Numbered from the stretch's first letter, positions 45,701 through 54,230 are shown. The stretch is DNA of 63,858 nt from Planctomycetaceae bacterium (GCA_002724315.1 PBOJ01000136.1:1-63858), one strand, 5' to 3'. Translations and numbers: made by a program. The notes: generated by a model from the sequence alone, not told the origin.

Positions 45701-46656
45701 GTCGCAACCCCTTCCGGGTGGAACGTGCCAAGGCGGCCCAGGCCAAGGCGAATGAGGCCGTCAAGGTGGCGGCGGCCGAGTTGAAGACGGCCAATGCGGC
45801 CAAGACGAAATCCGACAAGACAGCTGCCGATACCAAGAAGGCTGCTGACACGGCGCAGGCTGCGGATACGGTGGCCAAGAAGAAGGCTGCCGACACGGCC
45901 AAGGCCGCTGCCGATACGAAGAAGGCTGCCGACGAAGCTGGCAAGAAGCTGACAGCCGCCCAGGAGGCGGCCAAGAAGGCTGCCGATGACGCCGCCAAGA
46001 AGAAGGCTGCCGACGCGGTCAAGGCCGCCACCGCCGCAAAGGCCAAGGCAGACAAGGCCGCCGCCGATGCGGCCAAGGCTGCGGCCGCTGCCAAGACCGC
46101 GGCGGCGACGGCCGCCAAGAAGGCTGCCGATACCAAGAAAGCTGCCGCCGACGCGGCTGCCGCGAAAGTCAAGAGCGACGCCTCGGCCAAGAAGGCCACC
46201 GATAAGGACAAGGCCGTCAAGGCGACCAAGGCTGCTGCCGACAAGGAGGTCACTGCCGCCAACAACGCTGCGAAGGCCAAGAACGTCAACGCTTTTCCGC
46301 CGTCGGCTCCGATCATTGTCAGCATCCGCAACAATCCGGCGACGCTGAAGGCCGAGGTCCCCGGTGGCGGGAACCTCAAGAGAGGGGCCAAGCTCGCCGT
46401 CAAGGTCACCGTCACGCGAACCAACGGCTTCACGGGTCCCGTGACTCTGACACTTCCACTGCCACCGGGTATCACCGACCTGAAGGCGGCCGACGTGACC
46501 ATTGCTGCCGACAAGACCGAGGGCGTCCTCTCGATCGCCGCCGGACCGAAGGCCACCGAGGGAGGATTGGCCAACATGGTGGTGCGAGCGAAGATGCAGT
46601 ACGACGGCCGCGAGGCGTTGGTCGATCAACCGATCACGATCAAGGTGGCCAAGTAA
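42769..46656 (+). CDS. giant exported PPC-domain protein with K/A-rich inserts
   Basis: 1295 residues. AGGAAGG eight bases before the ATG supports the start, and the signal peptide ends near AWGQ. Residues of about 40-600 are beta-rich: a first domain, a PPC-type domain (SEGNNSFKEADEF) to about 245, a TIG-like segment, and a second PPC-type domain beginning AVETEPNNTAEKAQKI. Two blocks consisting almost only of Lys, Ala, Asp, Thr and Val lie at about 598-859 and 986-1173, separated by a normal beta-sandwich domain. The C-terminus (about 1185-1295) is another Ig-like domain. The blocks should form long alpha-helical or coiled-coil rods with positive charge. The function is unknown; the next gene carries related blocks. 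Confidence 0.8.
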   Translation: MASARHPQRSGWFSSVFSTPSLVALMVTLVSSTAWGQLPRTRLTSITPPVGQVGVTVEVTVAGADLDEVGVMSFSHAGITAVQKTTESGGKKTPVANTFVVTIAKNVPAGLYDARVAGLFGASNPMTFAVTSREVVRESEGNNSFKEADEFALGKTVFGQVNGAADVDYLKFTGKQGQRVVVDCQASRVDSSLHAICEVFSRIDGRVRQLSFARRQVGHDPVTDITLPADGEYFIKIYDERFAGSVAHTYLLTAHTGPHIDFVKPAAGVPGTTGTFTLYGRNLPGGQPAGVVLDRRELQKLVVKIAVPKSTTDLSLSGIRVEPVSAGLDAFEYALKADNGVSNSVPIYFGTGAMAVETEPNNTAEKAQKIQVPGDVTGALQNRGDEDIFEFSMKAGQVFWIEVFSQRIGAPADPYLIVDMVQVDKDGKEQAPKRMTAVDDNGTNLFANHFDTATVDPVFRLQSAGDATYRVTVRDRNFQSAGSSRHVYRLSIRPEERDFRVVVLPFGQNTGKNSNTAQNYGIALRKGENFLCRALAFRRDGFNAAIEVTAEGLPKGVVCHGTTIGVGQTSAPLVFTATEDAPEMTTAVRLVSKARLDDPAKVAAVDAAAKAVVAALAAVPKTAAAIKPADDAAKKAQGLRTTAEKKYTADNKVSTDAAKAKVKSDKTAADTKKAADAAQVADTAAKKKAADTAKAAADTKKAADEAGKKLTAAQAAAKKAADDAAKKKAADAVKAATAVKAKADKAAADAANAAADAKTAAAKAAKTAADTKKTAADAAKAKVAADKKAADTAKVTAASKTAFDKTDAAFKAAQAKLTAAQKAVTDAKKKVAETQAASAAAKKARAAAVKQLARAARVGTIVINGAQNNSAVSRLARTLVVSVMKEKAPFQVQTPDNVVRVDANRLRQILVPVKLAKRNGFNNNVTLTWVGQPKNVQVANKPINKGKDSELLRIFLPANAPIGTYALYLRAQGQVSYSRNPFRVERAKAAQAKANEAVKVAAAELKTANAAKTKSDKTAADTKKAADTAQAADTVAKKKAADTAKAAADTKKAADEAGKKLTAAQEAAKKAADDAAKKKAADAVKAATAAKAKADKAAADAAKAAAAAKTAAATAAKKAADTKKAAADAAAAKVKSDASAKKATDKDKAVKATKAAADKEVTAANNAAKAKNVNAFPPSAPIIVSIRNNPATLKAEVPGGGNLKRGAKLAVKVTVTRTNGFTGPVTLTLPLPPGITDLKAADVTIAADKTEGVLSIAAGPKATEGGLANMVVRAKMQYDGREALVDQPITIKVAK
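44755..45023 (+). repeat. direct repeat, copy 1 (K/A-rich coding)
   Basis: About 269 bases that recur at 45808-46076, offset exactly 1053 bases (351 codons) in frame. Within it 44821-44894 is identical over 74 bases to 45874-45947; the rest differs at scattered, mostly silent sites. It encodes Lys/Ala-rich segments with AKKKAADTAKAAADTKKAAD. Confidence 0.9.
45808..46076 (+). repeat. direct repeat, copy 2 (K/A-rich coding)
   Basis: Partner of the copy at 44755-45023, inside the second K/A-rich block of the same protein. The pair marks an internal duplication that made or extended the second block. Confidence 0.9.
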
Positions 46657-46722
46657 CGCCACCTGTTGAGACAACTCTATTCACGACACGATTCACAGCA
46701 GGCCAAATTCAGGGGCATTGCC

Positions 46723-49700
46723 ATGCGTTTGTTTCTCGTCCGTAGTTTGACCCGTTTCGCCATCCTCGGCAGTGTTCTGGCTGCCGCCTCGTTTTTTGTG
46801 GCCGTTGCCGCCGACAAGAAGGCCGAGAAAACGGACGCCAAGTCGACCGAGATCAAGTTCGAGGCGGTCAAACTGGGCCGCCCCGTCAATTTCGAAAGAG
46901 ACATCTACCCGGCACTCGAGCAGAATTGCATCGCTTGCCACAACGTGGCGATCAACGAGAGCAAGCTGGTCCTCGAAGAGGTCAAAGACATCGTCAAGGG
47001 CGGCAAGCGGGGCACATCGGTCGTCGCCAAACAGCCCGACAAGAGTCTGCTGTACCTGGTGGCAGCGCGGAAGAAGAAGCCGCACATGCCACCGTTGCCC
47101 AACAATCAGGACGCCAAGGCGTTTACGCCCCGAGAGTTGGGGTTGTTGAGGCAGTGGATCCTTGAAGGCGCCGTTGGAAGCAAAGGTGGCAACAAGCAGA
47201 TGCTGCAGTTTTCTCCCTTGCCCGAATCGGCCAAGGCGGTCTACAGCGTCGCTCTTTCGCCGTGGAACCGGTTCGCCGCTGCCGGTCGTGCCAACCAGGT
47301 CGAGATCTACGATACGACGCTCGGAGAGAAGGTCTCGAAACTGGTGGATCCGCAACTCGACAAGATCAAGTTCCAGGACAAGGCCATGTATCCCGGCGGA
47401 GCCGCCCACAGGGACTTCGTTCACTCGATGGCGTTCAGCCCCAGCGGCAACATGCTCGCCACCGGTGGGTACCGTGTCGTGAAACTGTGGAAGCGTGATG
47501 CGGTTCGCCAGATCGCGAAACTGGCCGGTCCGGCTGCCGTCACCTCGACGGCCATCACCGCCGACGGCAAGATCGCCGCAGTTGCCAGCGCCGACAATGT
47601 TGTCCGCCTTGTCAATCTGGCCGATGGCAAGGTGATCCGGGAACTCAAGGGACACACCGCTGCCGTGAGCGGTTTGGCGTTCTATCCGCACCCGTCCGAG
47701 ACATCGCGACTGGCTGCCGTGACCGCCGCAGCTGATGCCGCGCTGGTTGATGCGACGACCAAGCAGGCGACCGCCGAACAGGCCGTCAAGGACTTCGATC
47801 CCAAGGCATTGAAGTTGGAAGGCGAGAAGATCGCCGCGGAGAAGAAGACGAGAACCGACGCTGTGGCTGCGGCCGTGAAGGCCGTCGCAACTGCCAAGAC
47901 CGCTCTCGTCGCGGCGAAGAAAGCCGAAGCCGAATTTGCCAAGACGGCGGGCGCCAGCAGCCAGTTGGTTACCGGAAGCCAGGACAAGAGTGTTCGCGTC
48001 TGGAAGGTCTCTGACGGAAGCGTCGTCCGCCAGTTGGTGACTCCCGCACCGGTCAACGATGTGATTTTCACCAAGGACGGCGCCCGCCTGGTTTCCGCTC
48101 ATGCCGACAACCTGTTGCGAGTCTGGATGACCGTCGCTCCAAAACCGGCCGAAAAGAAGGCTGCCGACAAGAAGAAAGAAAAGAAGAAGGACGAGAAGGC
48201 CGGTCCGAAACCAGTTCTGGAGATCAAGGGACACTCGAAACCGGTCACCGGTGTGGCGCTGATTCTTCCGGCCGGCACGCAGATTGCCACCGCCAGTGGT
48301 GACAACACCGTGCGAGTGTTTGACGTGACCAAGGGCAACCAGGTCCGCAGCATCAATGTCGGATCGCCTGTAACCGGCGTGGCCGTTCGTCCTGACGGAA
48401 CGGCGATCGCGGCGGCATCGGGCAACTTCGCGAGGCTGTATGACATGGCTGGCAAGCAGTTGGCCGAGTTGAAGGGCGATCTGGGGTTGGTCCGGGCACT
48501 GTCTGAAACGACCGAAGACCAGAACGTTGCCAAGCAGTTGGTCGGGATTGCTGACGGGAAGCAGAAGGCCGCCGACAAGACGGCCAAGGACCGGGCCGCT
48601 GCGGCCAAGAAGGCGAAGGACGCCAAGACGGCTGCTGACAAGAAGGTGGCCGAACAGAAGCCGAAATTCGACGCAGCCAAGACCAAGAGCGATACGGCCA
48701 CGAAGGCATTCGATACTGCCGCCAAGGCCCTTGTCGTGGCCAAGAAGGCCATTGTGGATGCCACCAAGAAGGCGGCGGACCTGAAAAAGGTCGCTGATGA
48801 TGCCAAGAAGGCTGCCGATGTGGCGACCAAGAAATCTGCTGATGCGGCGAAGACCTCCGAAGCAGCCAAGAAAGCGGCTGCCGAGGCTGCCAAGAAACTG
48901 ACTGCGGCCCAGGAAGCCGCCAAGAAAGCTGCTGATGATGCGGCCAAGAAGAAGGCCGCTGATGCGGTGAAGGCTGCCACCGACGCGAAGGCCAAGGCCG
49001 ACAAGGCTGCCGCCGATACGGCCAAGGTGGCTGCTGACGCCAAGAAGGCCTCCGATGTCGCAACGAAGAAGTCGACCGACGCGGCTGCCGCTTCGAAGGG
49101 GGCTGCCGAGGCCAAGACCAAGGCCGATGCGGCTGGTAAGGCGGCGCAGGCCAAGAATGATGCCACCAAGAAGGCCAAGGATGCGGCTGACAAGGAGACC
49201 GCCAAGCAGAAGGGCGAGCTGAAGAAAACGACCGACGCGCAGGCCTCGGCCGATCGGACACAGAAGCTTGCCGACAAAGCCTCCTCCGATGCCCAGGTGT
49301 CATTGAAAGCGGCCAATGCTGACAAGGCGGCCAAGGACGCGCTGCAGAAGACGGTTGACGCCGCGGTGGCCAAGGACACCGCAGCTGCCAAAGCGGGTGA
49401 GAAACCGATCACGGTGGTCGCCTTCTCGCCTGACGGAAAGTTCCTTTTGACCGGTGGTGCCGACCAGAAGATCCACGTGTGGTATGCGGCAACCGGCCAG
49501 GCCGTGGATACCGTCAGCGGGCATACTGGTGCGGTCACCGCGTTGTCGGTTTCGCCCTCAGGTGTCGTTCTTTCCGGTGGGGCCGACAAGCTGGCCGCTG
49601 CATGGGACATTTCCCCCAACTGGTCGCCGGCGGGCCAACTTGGTCCTCAGGCCGACAAGCCCCTGGATCTCGCTACGTCTCCGTTCGTGAGCCGTGTGCT

Positions 49701-50331
49701 GTCGATCGACTTCAGTCGCGATGGCAAGATGTTGGTCACCGGTGGAGGAGACCCGTCTCGGAGTGGCGAGTTGATGATCTGGGATGTGGCCAAGAAGACG
49801 ATGATCCGTGAGATCAAGGATGCCCACAGTGATACCATCTTCGGTGCCGAATTTTCTCGAGACGGAAAGAAGCTTCTTTCCGGAGCCGCTGACAAGTTTG
49901 TCAAGATCTTCGATGTCGGTAGCGGCAAGCACATCCGTAGCTTCGAGGGTCACACTCACCACGTGCTGGATGTCAGTTGGAAGGCCGACAATTCGTCCAT
50001 TGCCAGTGCCGGGGCCGACAACGTGATCAAGGTCTGGAACGTTGACACCGGGGAACAGCGACGAACGATCGGCGGTTATTCCAAGCAGGTCACCTCGCTG
50101 CGTTTCGTGGGGATTGGCGAGAACGTCATCAGCTGTGGTGGTGACAAGTCAGTGCGTTACCACAAAACTGGCAATGGTCAGAACTACCGCAGTTTCAGCG
50201 GTGGGACCGACTTCATGTATGCGGCCGCTTCGAGTCGCGACGAGTCGTTCGTGGTCGCTGGTGGTGAAGATGGCACCGTCCGACTCTGGAATGGCAAGAA
50301 CGGGAAGCTCGTCAAGGCCTTCAGCCGCTGA
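46723..50331 (+). CDS. exported cytochrome c/WD40 protein with K/A-rich inserts
   Basis: 1202 residues. ATG 46723 opens a signal peptide (LTRFAILGSVLAAASFFVAVAA). A planctomycete cytochrome c-type domain with haem motif C69-I-A-C-H73 follows (RDIYPALEQNCIACHN). Then come WD40 repeats (for example FVHSMAFSPSGNMLATGG and SQDKSVRVWK), interrupted by a short K/A/E-rich insert, a Lys-rich patch near 48150-48210 and a long one (about residues 592-890). The last propeller half ends in GEDGTVRLWNGKNGKLVKAFSR. Insert motifs match the neighbour's (KKLTAAQEAAKKAADDAAKK). The protein is probably periplasmic. The propeller may be a partner-binding platform; its role is not known. It starts 66 bases after the PPC gene. 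Confidence 0.9.
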   Translation: MRLFLVRSLTRFAILGSVLAAASFFVAVAADKKAEKTDAKSTEIKFEAVKLGRPVNFERDIYPALEQNCIACHNVAINESKLVLEEVKDIVKGGKRGTSVVAKQPDKSLLYLVAARKKKPHMPPLPNNQDAKAFTPRELGLLRQWILEGAVGSKGGNKQMLQFSPLPESAKAVYSVALSPWNRFAAAGRANQVEIYDTTLGEKVSKLVDPQLDKIKFQDKAMYPGGAAHRDFVHSMAFSPSGNMLATGGYRVVKLWKRDAVRQIAKLAGPAAVTSTAITADGKIAAVASADNVVRLVNLADGKVIRELKGHTAAVSGLAFYPHPSETSRLAAVTAAADAALVDATTKQATAEQAVKDFDPKALKLEGEKIAAEKKTRTDAVAAAVKAVATAKTALVAAKKAEAEFAKTAGASSQLVTGSQDKSVRVWKVSDGSVVRQLVTPAPVNDVIFTKDGARLVSAHADNLLRVWMTVAPKPAEKKAADKKKEKKKDEKAGPKPVLEIKGHSKPVTGVALILPAGTQIATASGDNTVRVFDVTKGNQVRSINVGSPVTGVAVRPDGTAIAAASGNFARLYDMAGKQLAELKGDLGLVRALSETTEDQNVAKQLVGIADGKQKAADKTAKDRAAAAKKAKDAKTAADKKVAEQKPKFDAAKTKSDTATKAFDTAAKALVVAKKAIVDATKKAADLKKVADDAKKAADVATKKSADAAKTSEAAKKAAAEAAKKLTAAQEAAKKAADDAAKKKAADAVKAATDAKAKADKAAADTAKVAADAKKASDVATKKSTDAAAASKGAAEAKTKADAAGKAAQAKNDATKKAKDAADKETAKQKGELKKTTDAQASADRTQKLADKASSDAQVSLKAANADKAAKDALQKTVDAAVAKDTAAAKAGEKPITVVAFSPDGKFLLTGGADQKIHVWYAATGQAVDTVSGHTGAVTALSVSPSGVVLSGGADKLAAAWDISPNWSPAGQLGPQADKPLDLATSPFVSRVLSIDFSRDGKMLVTGGGDPSRSGELMIWDVAKKTMIREIKDAHSDTIFGAEFSRDGKKLLSGAADKFVKIFDVGSGKHIRSFEGHTHHVLDVSWKADNSSIASAGADNVIKVWNVDTGEQRRTIGGYSKQVTSLRFVGIGENVISCGGDKSVRYHKTGNGQNYRSFSGGTDFMYAAASSRDESFVVAGGEDGTVRLWNGKNGKLVKAFSR
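48500..49395 (+). other. K/A-rich insert encoded inside the WD40 propeller
   Basis: Almost 900 bases encode Lys/Ala/Asp/Thr-rich sequence without the WD40 pattern, between the fifth-type repeat and the C-terminal propeller repeats. It is predicted to be a long charged helix or coiled coil. The opposite strand has an open frame of similar length, an artefact of the codon bias. Confidence 0.8.
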
Positions 50332-50381
50332 GAGAACTCGGCGAGTCGGGACTCGTCCATACCGCAGTGAAAAAGTCGCGG

Positions 50382-50422
50382 CGGCCGCCATGGCTGAACA
50401 TGGTGGCCGTCGTTTCTCGTTT
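50382..50422 (+). terminator. intrinsic terminator-like hairpin after WD40 gene
   Basis: CGGCCGCCATG (50382-50392) pairs with CATGGTGGCCG (50399-50409) over 11 positions with one G-U pair, loop GCTGAA, followed by TCGTTTCTCGTTT. It lies 50 bases after the stop and probably ends the transcript of the three large exported genes. Confidence 0.6.
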
Positions 50423-50489
50423 GGGTTCAGAGCGTCCGGGTTGACGACACGAATCCAGCCAATTGTAGCAGCGTCCACCGGACCACCTC

Positions 50490-51776
50490 ATGAGTGAACA
50501 ACTTGAAACACGGCTGTTCGATGAATTGGAACAGTTGCCGTTGATCGACCCGCACACCCATATCAATCCGCACGCTGCCGCATCAGAAACACTCGCGGAT
50601 ATTCTCGGGTACCACTATTACACCGAACTGGCACATTCGGCCGGGTTGTCCCGCGAGCAGATCGAGGAGCCCGGGATCGGGCCTCGTGAATTGGTCGGTC
50701 GTTTGGCTCCGTTCCTCGAACATCTCGACAACACCGTCCAGGTCAGTTGGCTCGTGGAAATGTGCCGTGACTTTTTCGGGTTTGACGGAGACCGGATCGG
50801 TACGGACAACTGGGAGTCGGTTTATGATTCCGCAGCCGAAGCGATGGCGGCTGAGGATTGGGAAGAGACGGTGCTGTCCAGGAGCGGTCTCGAGCAGGTT
50901 TACCTGACCAATGACTTCGACGATCCGCTTGAGGGGTTCGACACGAGCCGTTACGTGCCGTGTCTGAGGACCGACGACCTGGTGTTCCATCTGCATCGTC
51001 AGTCAACCCGCGATCGCTTCGAACAGGCGACCGGGTTCACGGTCTCGGATTCTGCGACCCTGAAGGACGGCTTGGGGCGGTTGTTCGAACACTTTACCGG
51101 TCATGGTGCCCGTGCCTGCGCGATCTCATTACCGCCGGATTTCACACCGTCCGCGCCCGACGTGGCCGCCGCTGACGCGGCGCTGGGCCGTCTTGAAGGA
51201 GATACCGAGTGGACCTGCGACGAGACCACAGCGGTGTCTCAAATGGTGTTCTGGTCGCTGTCCGAAGCTTGTGCGGACTCCGGACTTCCTTTCGACTTGA
51301 TGATCGGTGTCAACCGACAGGTGTATCCGACCGGTGTCTATCAGGGGCAGGATCTGTTCGACAAGAGGACCTCGCTGAAACAATACGCGGAACTGTTCAA
51401 CGCGTTTCCGGGGGTCACCTATCCGGTCTCGGTTCTCGCCTCGACCAGCAACCAGGAACTGGTCAGCTACAGTTGGATTTTTCCCAACGTTGTCACCAAC
51501 GGACACTGGTGGTATTCAAACATCCCGGCCTACATCGAGGTCGACTGTCGAAGTCGTCTGCAGGCCGTGCCGCGACACAAGCAGATCGGCTACTATAGCG
51601 ACATGTACAAGTTGGAGTTCGCATTGCCGAAGTTCCGAATGTACCGTGGCATCCTGGCCCGAGTGCTTGCTACCGATTTTGTGGTCGGACGCGGTTGGAC
51701 CGAGCAGCGGGCCCTGGAACTCGGGCGCCAGGTCCTGCGAGGCAACGTCGAGACGATTTTTGGTGGAACATCCTGA
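50490..51776 (+). CDS. divergent uronate isomerase-like amidohydrolase
   Basis: 428 residues. The amidohydrolase metal motif PLIDPHTHINPHAA is at the N-terminus. NVVTNGHWWYSNIPAYIEVD and VPRHKQIGYYSDMYKLEF near the end resemble the Trp-rich and conserved C-terminal parts of glucuronate/uronate isomerase (UxaC). Length is near the 470 of UxaC, but similarity is low, so the substrate might be another sugar acid. It is followed 33 bases later by the FHA-GAF-SpoIIE gene, a neighbour with no clear metabolic link. No signal peptide. Confidence 0.75.
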   Translation: MSEQLETRLFDELEQLPLIDPHTHINPHAAASETLADILGYHYYTELAHSAGLSREQIEEPGIGPRELVGRLAPFLEHLDNTVQVSWLVEMCRDFFGFDGDRIGTDNWESVYDSAAEAMAAEDWEETVLSRSGLEQVYLTNDFDDPLEGFDTSRYVPCLRTDDLVFHLHRQSTRDRFEQATGFTVSDSATLKDGLGRLFEHFTGHGARACAISLPPDFTPSAPDVAAADAALGRLEGDTEWTCDETTAVSQMVFWSLSEACADSGLPFDLMIGVNRQVYPTGVYQGQDLFDKRTSLKQYAELFNAFPGVTYPVSVLASTSNQELVSYSWIFPNVVTNGHWWYSNIPAYIEVDCRSRLQAVPRHKQIGYYSDMYKLEFALPKFRMYRGILARVLATDFVVGRGWTEQRALELGRQVLRGNVETIFGGTS

Positions 51777-51809
51777 ACGGGAAGCGTTCGGACAAGGAGT
51801 CAGGAGACG

Positions 51810-53474
51810 ATGGCGTTATTGGTGCTGTTGCAAGGCGGAGAGGCCATTCCCCATGACCTGGGTGCAGATGATGTGCTGATAGGTCGTCATCCGGAGTGCG
51901 GCGTGCAGTTGGAGTCCAACGCCGTGTCACGGCGGCACGCTCGGGTGTTTGTCGAGGGCGGGGGCTATGCGATCGAAGATCTCGGCAGCGGCAACGGGAC
52001 GTTCGTCAATGGTCAGAAGATCGAGGGGCCGACTCAACTGAAACCCCAGGATCGGATCAAACTCGGACCGGTGTTGATGCGTTTCGAGGAAAGCGGTGGC
52101 GGAGGACCGGCCGTCGAGCAGGACTTCGGGTCGACAATGGTGGGGGTCTCCATGGATGACGAGGACGCCACCATCATGGCGTCTGTGGACATCGGAGGAG
52201 GATTTGGCGCGCTGGGCGTGAAGCCCGAAGAGAAGCTCAAGGGGGTACTCGAGATCAGCCGAGCATTGGCCGGATCGGTCGATGTCGAGGCGATGTTGCC
52301 GAAGGTCCTCGACACGTTGTTCGGGATCTTCAATCAGGCCGACCGGGGCTGTATCCTGCTCAAGGAGTCCGAGAGCGGTGAACTGGTGCCCCGGGCGATG
52401 AAGCACCGTCGCGAATCTGAGGACGCCACGGTGACTCTCAGCCGCACCATTGTCAGCAAGGTGATCGAGAACAAGGCCGGGCTGCTCTCGGCCGATGCCT
52501 CAAGCGACACGCAGTTTTCCGCCAGCGAATCGATCTCAAACCTTTCGATTCGCTCGATGATGTGTGTCCCGATGTTGGGGATCGACGGTGAGGTTGCTGG
52601 CGTGATCAACCTGGATACCCAGAACCCTGTCAACCAGTTCAACAACGATGACCTCGAATTGCTCCAGGCGGTCGCTGGGCAGGCCGCCTTGAGCTACGAG
52701 TCGGCTCGACTGGTCTCGGCGTTCATGGCCAAGCAGAAGCAGGACAGTGAACTGGACATTGCCCGGGGAGTCCAAGAGGCCCTGTTGCCGGAGGAACTCC
52801 CCAAGGTCGATGGGTACTCGTTTTACGCCTCATACGATGCGGCCCAGGCAGTCGGCGGCGACTACTACGATGCGATGGTGCTGAGTGACGGCAAGATCTG
52901 TCTCGCCTTCGGCGACGTGGCAGGCAAGGGGGTGCCGGGGGCACTGATCATGTCCCGGATTTCCAGCTGCGTTCAAAACACGATGTCGTTCATGCCGTCG
53001 ATCGAAGAGGCCGTGGCCGCGATCAATAACCACATGTGTGCCAACGCCGTCGAGGGCCGTTTCGTGACCTTTGTCCTGGTCATCATCGATCCCGTGGCCC
53101 ATCACTTGACGCTGGTCAATGCGGGGCACATGTCTCCGATGATCCTGAAGACGGATGGGCTGATCGAAGAGTTCGACGAGGAGAGCGTGGGATTGCCGAT
53201 CGGGGTGATGGAGGATTACCCCTTCGAGGTCGTCGAACGGCCAATCGGTGCCGGAGAGATCTTCGTGATCTTCACCGATGGTGTTGATGAAGCGATGAAC
53301 CCGGCTGGCGACCTGTACACGCTGGAGCGGATGAGGAATTTCCTGCAGGCCGGATCTCGCCAGGCCGATGAACTCGGTCGCAGTTTACTGGCCGACGTTC
53401 GCACTTTCGCTGACGGTCGTGACCAGAACGACGACATCACGATCATGACCTTCGGGCGAGATGCCTCGGCCTAG
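51810..53474 (+). CDS. FHA-GAF-SpoIIE-type Ser phosphatase
   Basis: 554 residues. FHA domain first ([38 protein letters not shown]), then a GAF domain around 150-305 ([20 protein letters not shown]), then a SpoIIE/RsbU-type PP2C phosphatase from about 335. Catalytic motifs are [44 protein letters not shown] and DDITIMTF, all metal ligands present. It would sense phosphothreonine or a small ligand and control an anti-sigma/anti-anti-sigma switch. The gene has AGGAG near its start. It converges with the gene at 53471, the two stops overlapping by two bases. Confidence 0.92.
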   Translation: MALLVLLQGGEAIPHDLGADDVLIGRHPECGVQLESNAVSRRHARVFVEGGGYAIEDLGSGNGTFVNGQKIEGPTQLKPQDRIKLGPVLMRFEESGGGGPAVEQDFGSTMVGVSMDDEDATIMASVDIGGGFGALGVKPEEKLKGVLEISRALAGSVDVEAMLPKVLDTLFGIFNQADRGCILLKESESGELVPRAMKHRRESEDATVTLSRTIVSKVIENKAGLLSADASSDTQFSASESISNLSIRSMMCVPMLGIDGEVAGVINLDTQNPVNQFNNDDLELLQAVAGQAALSYESARLVSAFMAKQKQDSELDIARGVQEALLPEELPKVDGYSFYASYDAAQAVGGDYYDAMVLSDGKICLAFGDVAGKGVPGALIMSRISSCVQNTMSFMPSIEEAVAAINNHMCANAVEGRFVTFVLVIIDPVAHHLTLVNAGHMSPMILKTDGLIEEFDEESVGLPIGVMEDYPFEVVERPIGAGEIFVIFTDGVDEAMNPAGDLYTLERMRNFLQAGSRQADELGRSLLADVRTFADGRDQNDDITIMTFGRDASA

Positions 53475-53752
53475 AGCGTGATTTCGCTCGGGGCGGCAAC
53501 CTGGCGGTAGCCCAGGCTTCGCATCACCTCGAGCACTTCGCTCCAGGTCGGAAACTGGCGACCGCTGCGACGCTTGTAGTCGTCCATTGCCGTCATGAAC
53601 TCGATCTCTTGGTGATCGTAGTCACGCTCACAGGTGGTGGGATCGATATGCCGCCGGCGTTCGACCTTCTTGCGTCCACGGCTGGCGGACACGTCGTGCT
53701 TCGTATCGACTCGGTGGGTGGTTTCCTGCGGGGGGCGATCGGAGTTCGTCAT
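53471..53752 (-). CDS. small conserved planctomycete protein
   Basis: 93 residues. The N-terminal half is hydrophilic and Arg-rich ([12 protein letters not shown]). The C-terminal segment contains [19 protein letters not shown] and LEVMRSLGY, a sequence I recognise as recurring in planctomycete genomes without a known function. No membrane segment, no catalytic motif. The stop TAG overlaps the TAG of the convergent phosphatase gene (CTAG, 53471-53474). Start chosen at the ATG after unrelated in-frame codons. Confidence 0.7.
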   Translation of the reverse strand: MTNSDRPPQETTHRVDTKHDVSASRGRKKVERRRHIDPTTCERDYDHQEIEFMTAMDDYKRRSGRQFPTWSEVLEVMRSLGYRQVAAPSEITL

Positions 53753-53948
53753 GGAAGGGATCCGCTGGGTACAGGAGTGGGGCAGCCGGAGAACCGGCCC
53801 GACGGGACACCCTGCATGGATCGGCCACATGAGGCGGGAAACTGCAGTCGGGCGACCCGTTTCGCGACTGTAGCAGCCGGGCGATGTCAACGGGTTCGGC
53901 TGGTCGTGCGGGTTACAGAGAACCGACCAGCGACTGCCGTTGTCCAGG

Positions 53949-54146
53949 CTACTTCTGGATGCACTCGCGTGCGACCTGGCGGGAAAACCGCCAGGCGTGT
54001 CGCAGAGTGATCAGACGGCTCTCGAGTTGCTCTTCGGAGTAGTAGCGACCCGGTTCACTGCGAGGCAATCCGGCGAGTTCGATGGTCAGCGGGAGCAGGT
54101 CAAGAAACTCCCGGTAGCGCCGCTGCTGTTCATTCGCGTCAGTCAC
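53949..54146 (-). CDS. very small conserved planctomycete protein
   Basis: 65 residues from a GTG at 54146 that has AAGGA nine bases upstream; earlier in-frame ATG at 54194 gives a longer form without conserved content. It begins [19 protein letters not shown] and ends with [21 protein letters not shown] believe similar small proteins recur in planctomycetes. A helical, soluble, charged protein; function unknown. Downstream on its strand lies a hairpin (GCTGGTC and GACCAGC) in the 196-base gap before the next small gene. Confidence 0.6.
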   Translation of the reverse strand: MTDANEQQRRYREFLDLLPLTIELAGLPRSEPGRYYSEEQLESRLITLRHAWRFSRQVARECIQK

Positions 54147-54230
54147 GGAAGATGTCCTTGAGGGCGTGGGCCGACTGGTGAAAAGGCAATGCAACGACGA
54201 GGGTATCGGGGAATGGATCCGGTCAAGGAT

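Noticed and set aside
48099..49619. Minus-strand frame of Ala/Ser/Val-rich hydrophobic protein opposite the K/A insert
   Set aside because: Antisense of K/A-rich codons gives hydrophobic Ala/Leu/Phe-rich translation that mimics a membrane protein; not real.
53753..53948. Promoter with TTGACA on the minus strand in the small-gene gap
   Set aside because: A TTGACA is present, but no acceptable -10 lies 16-18 bases away.
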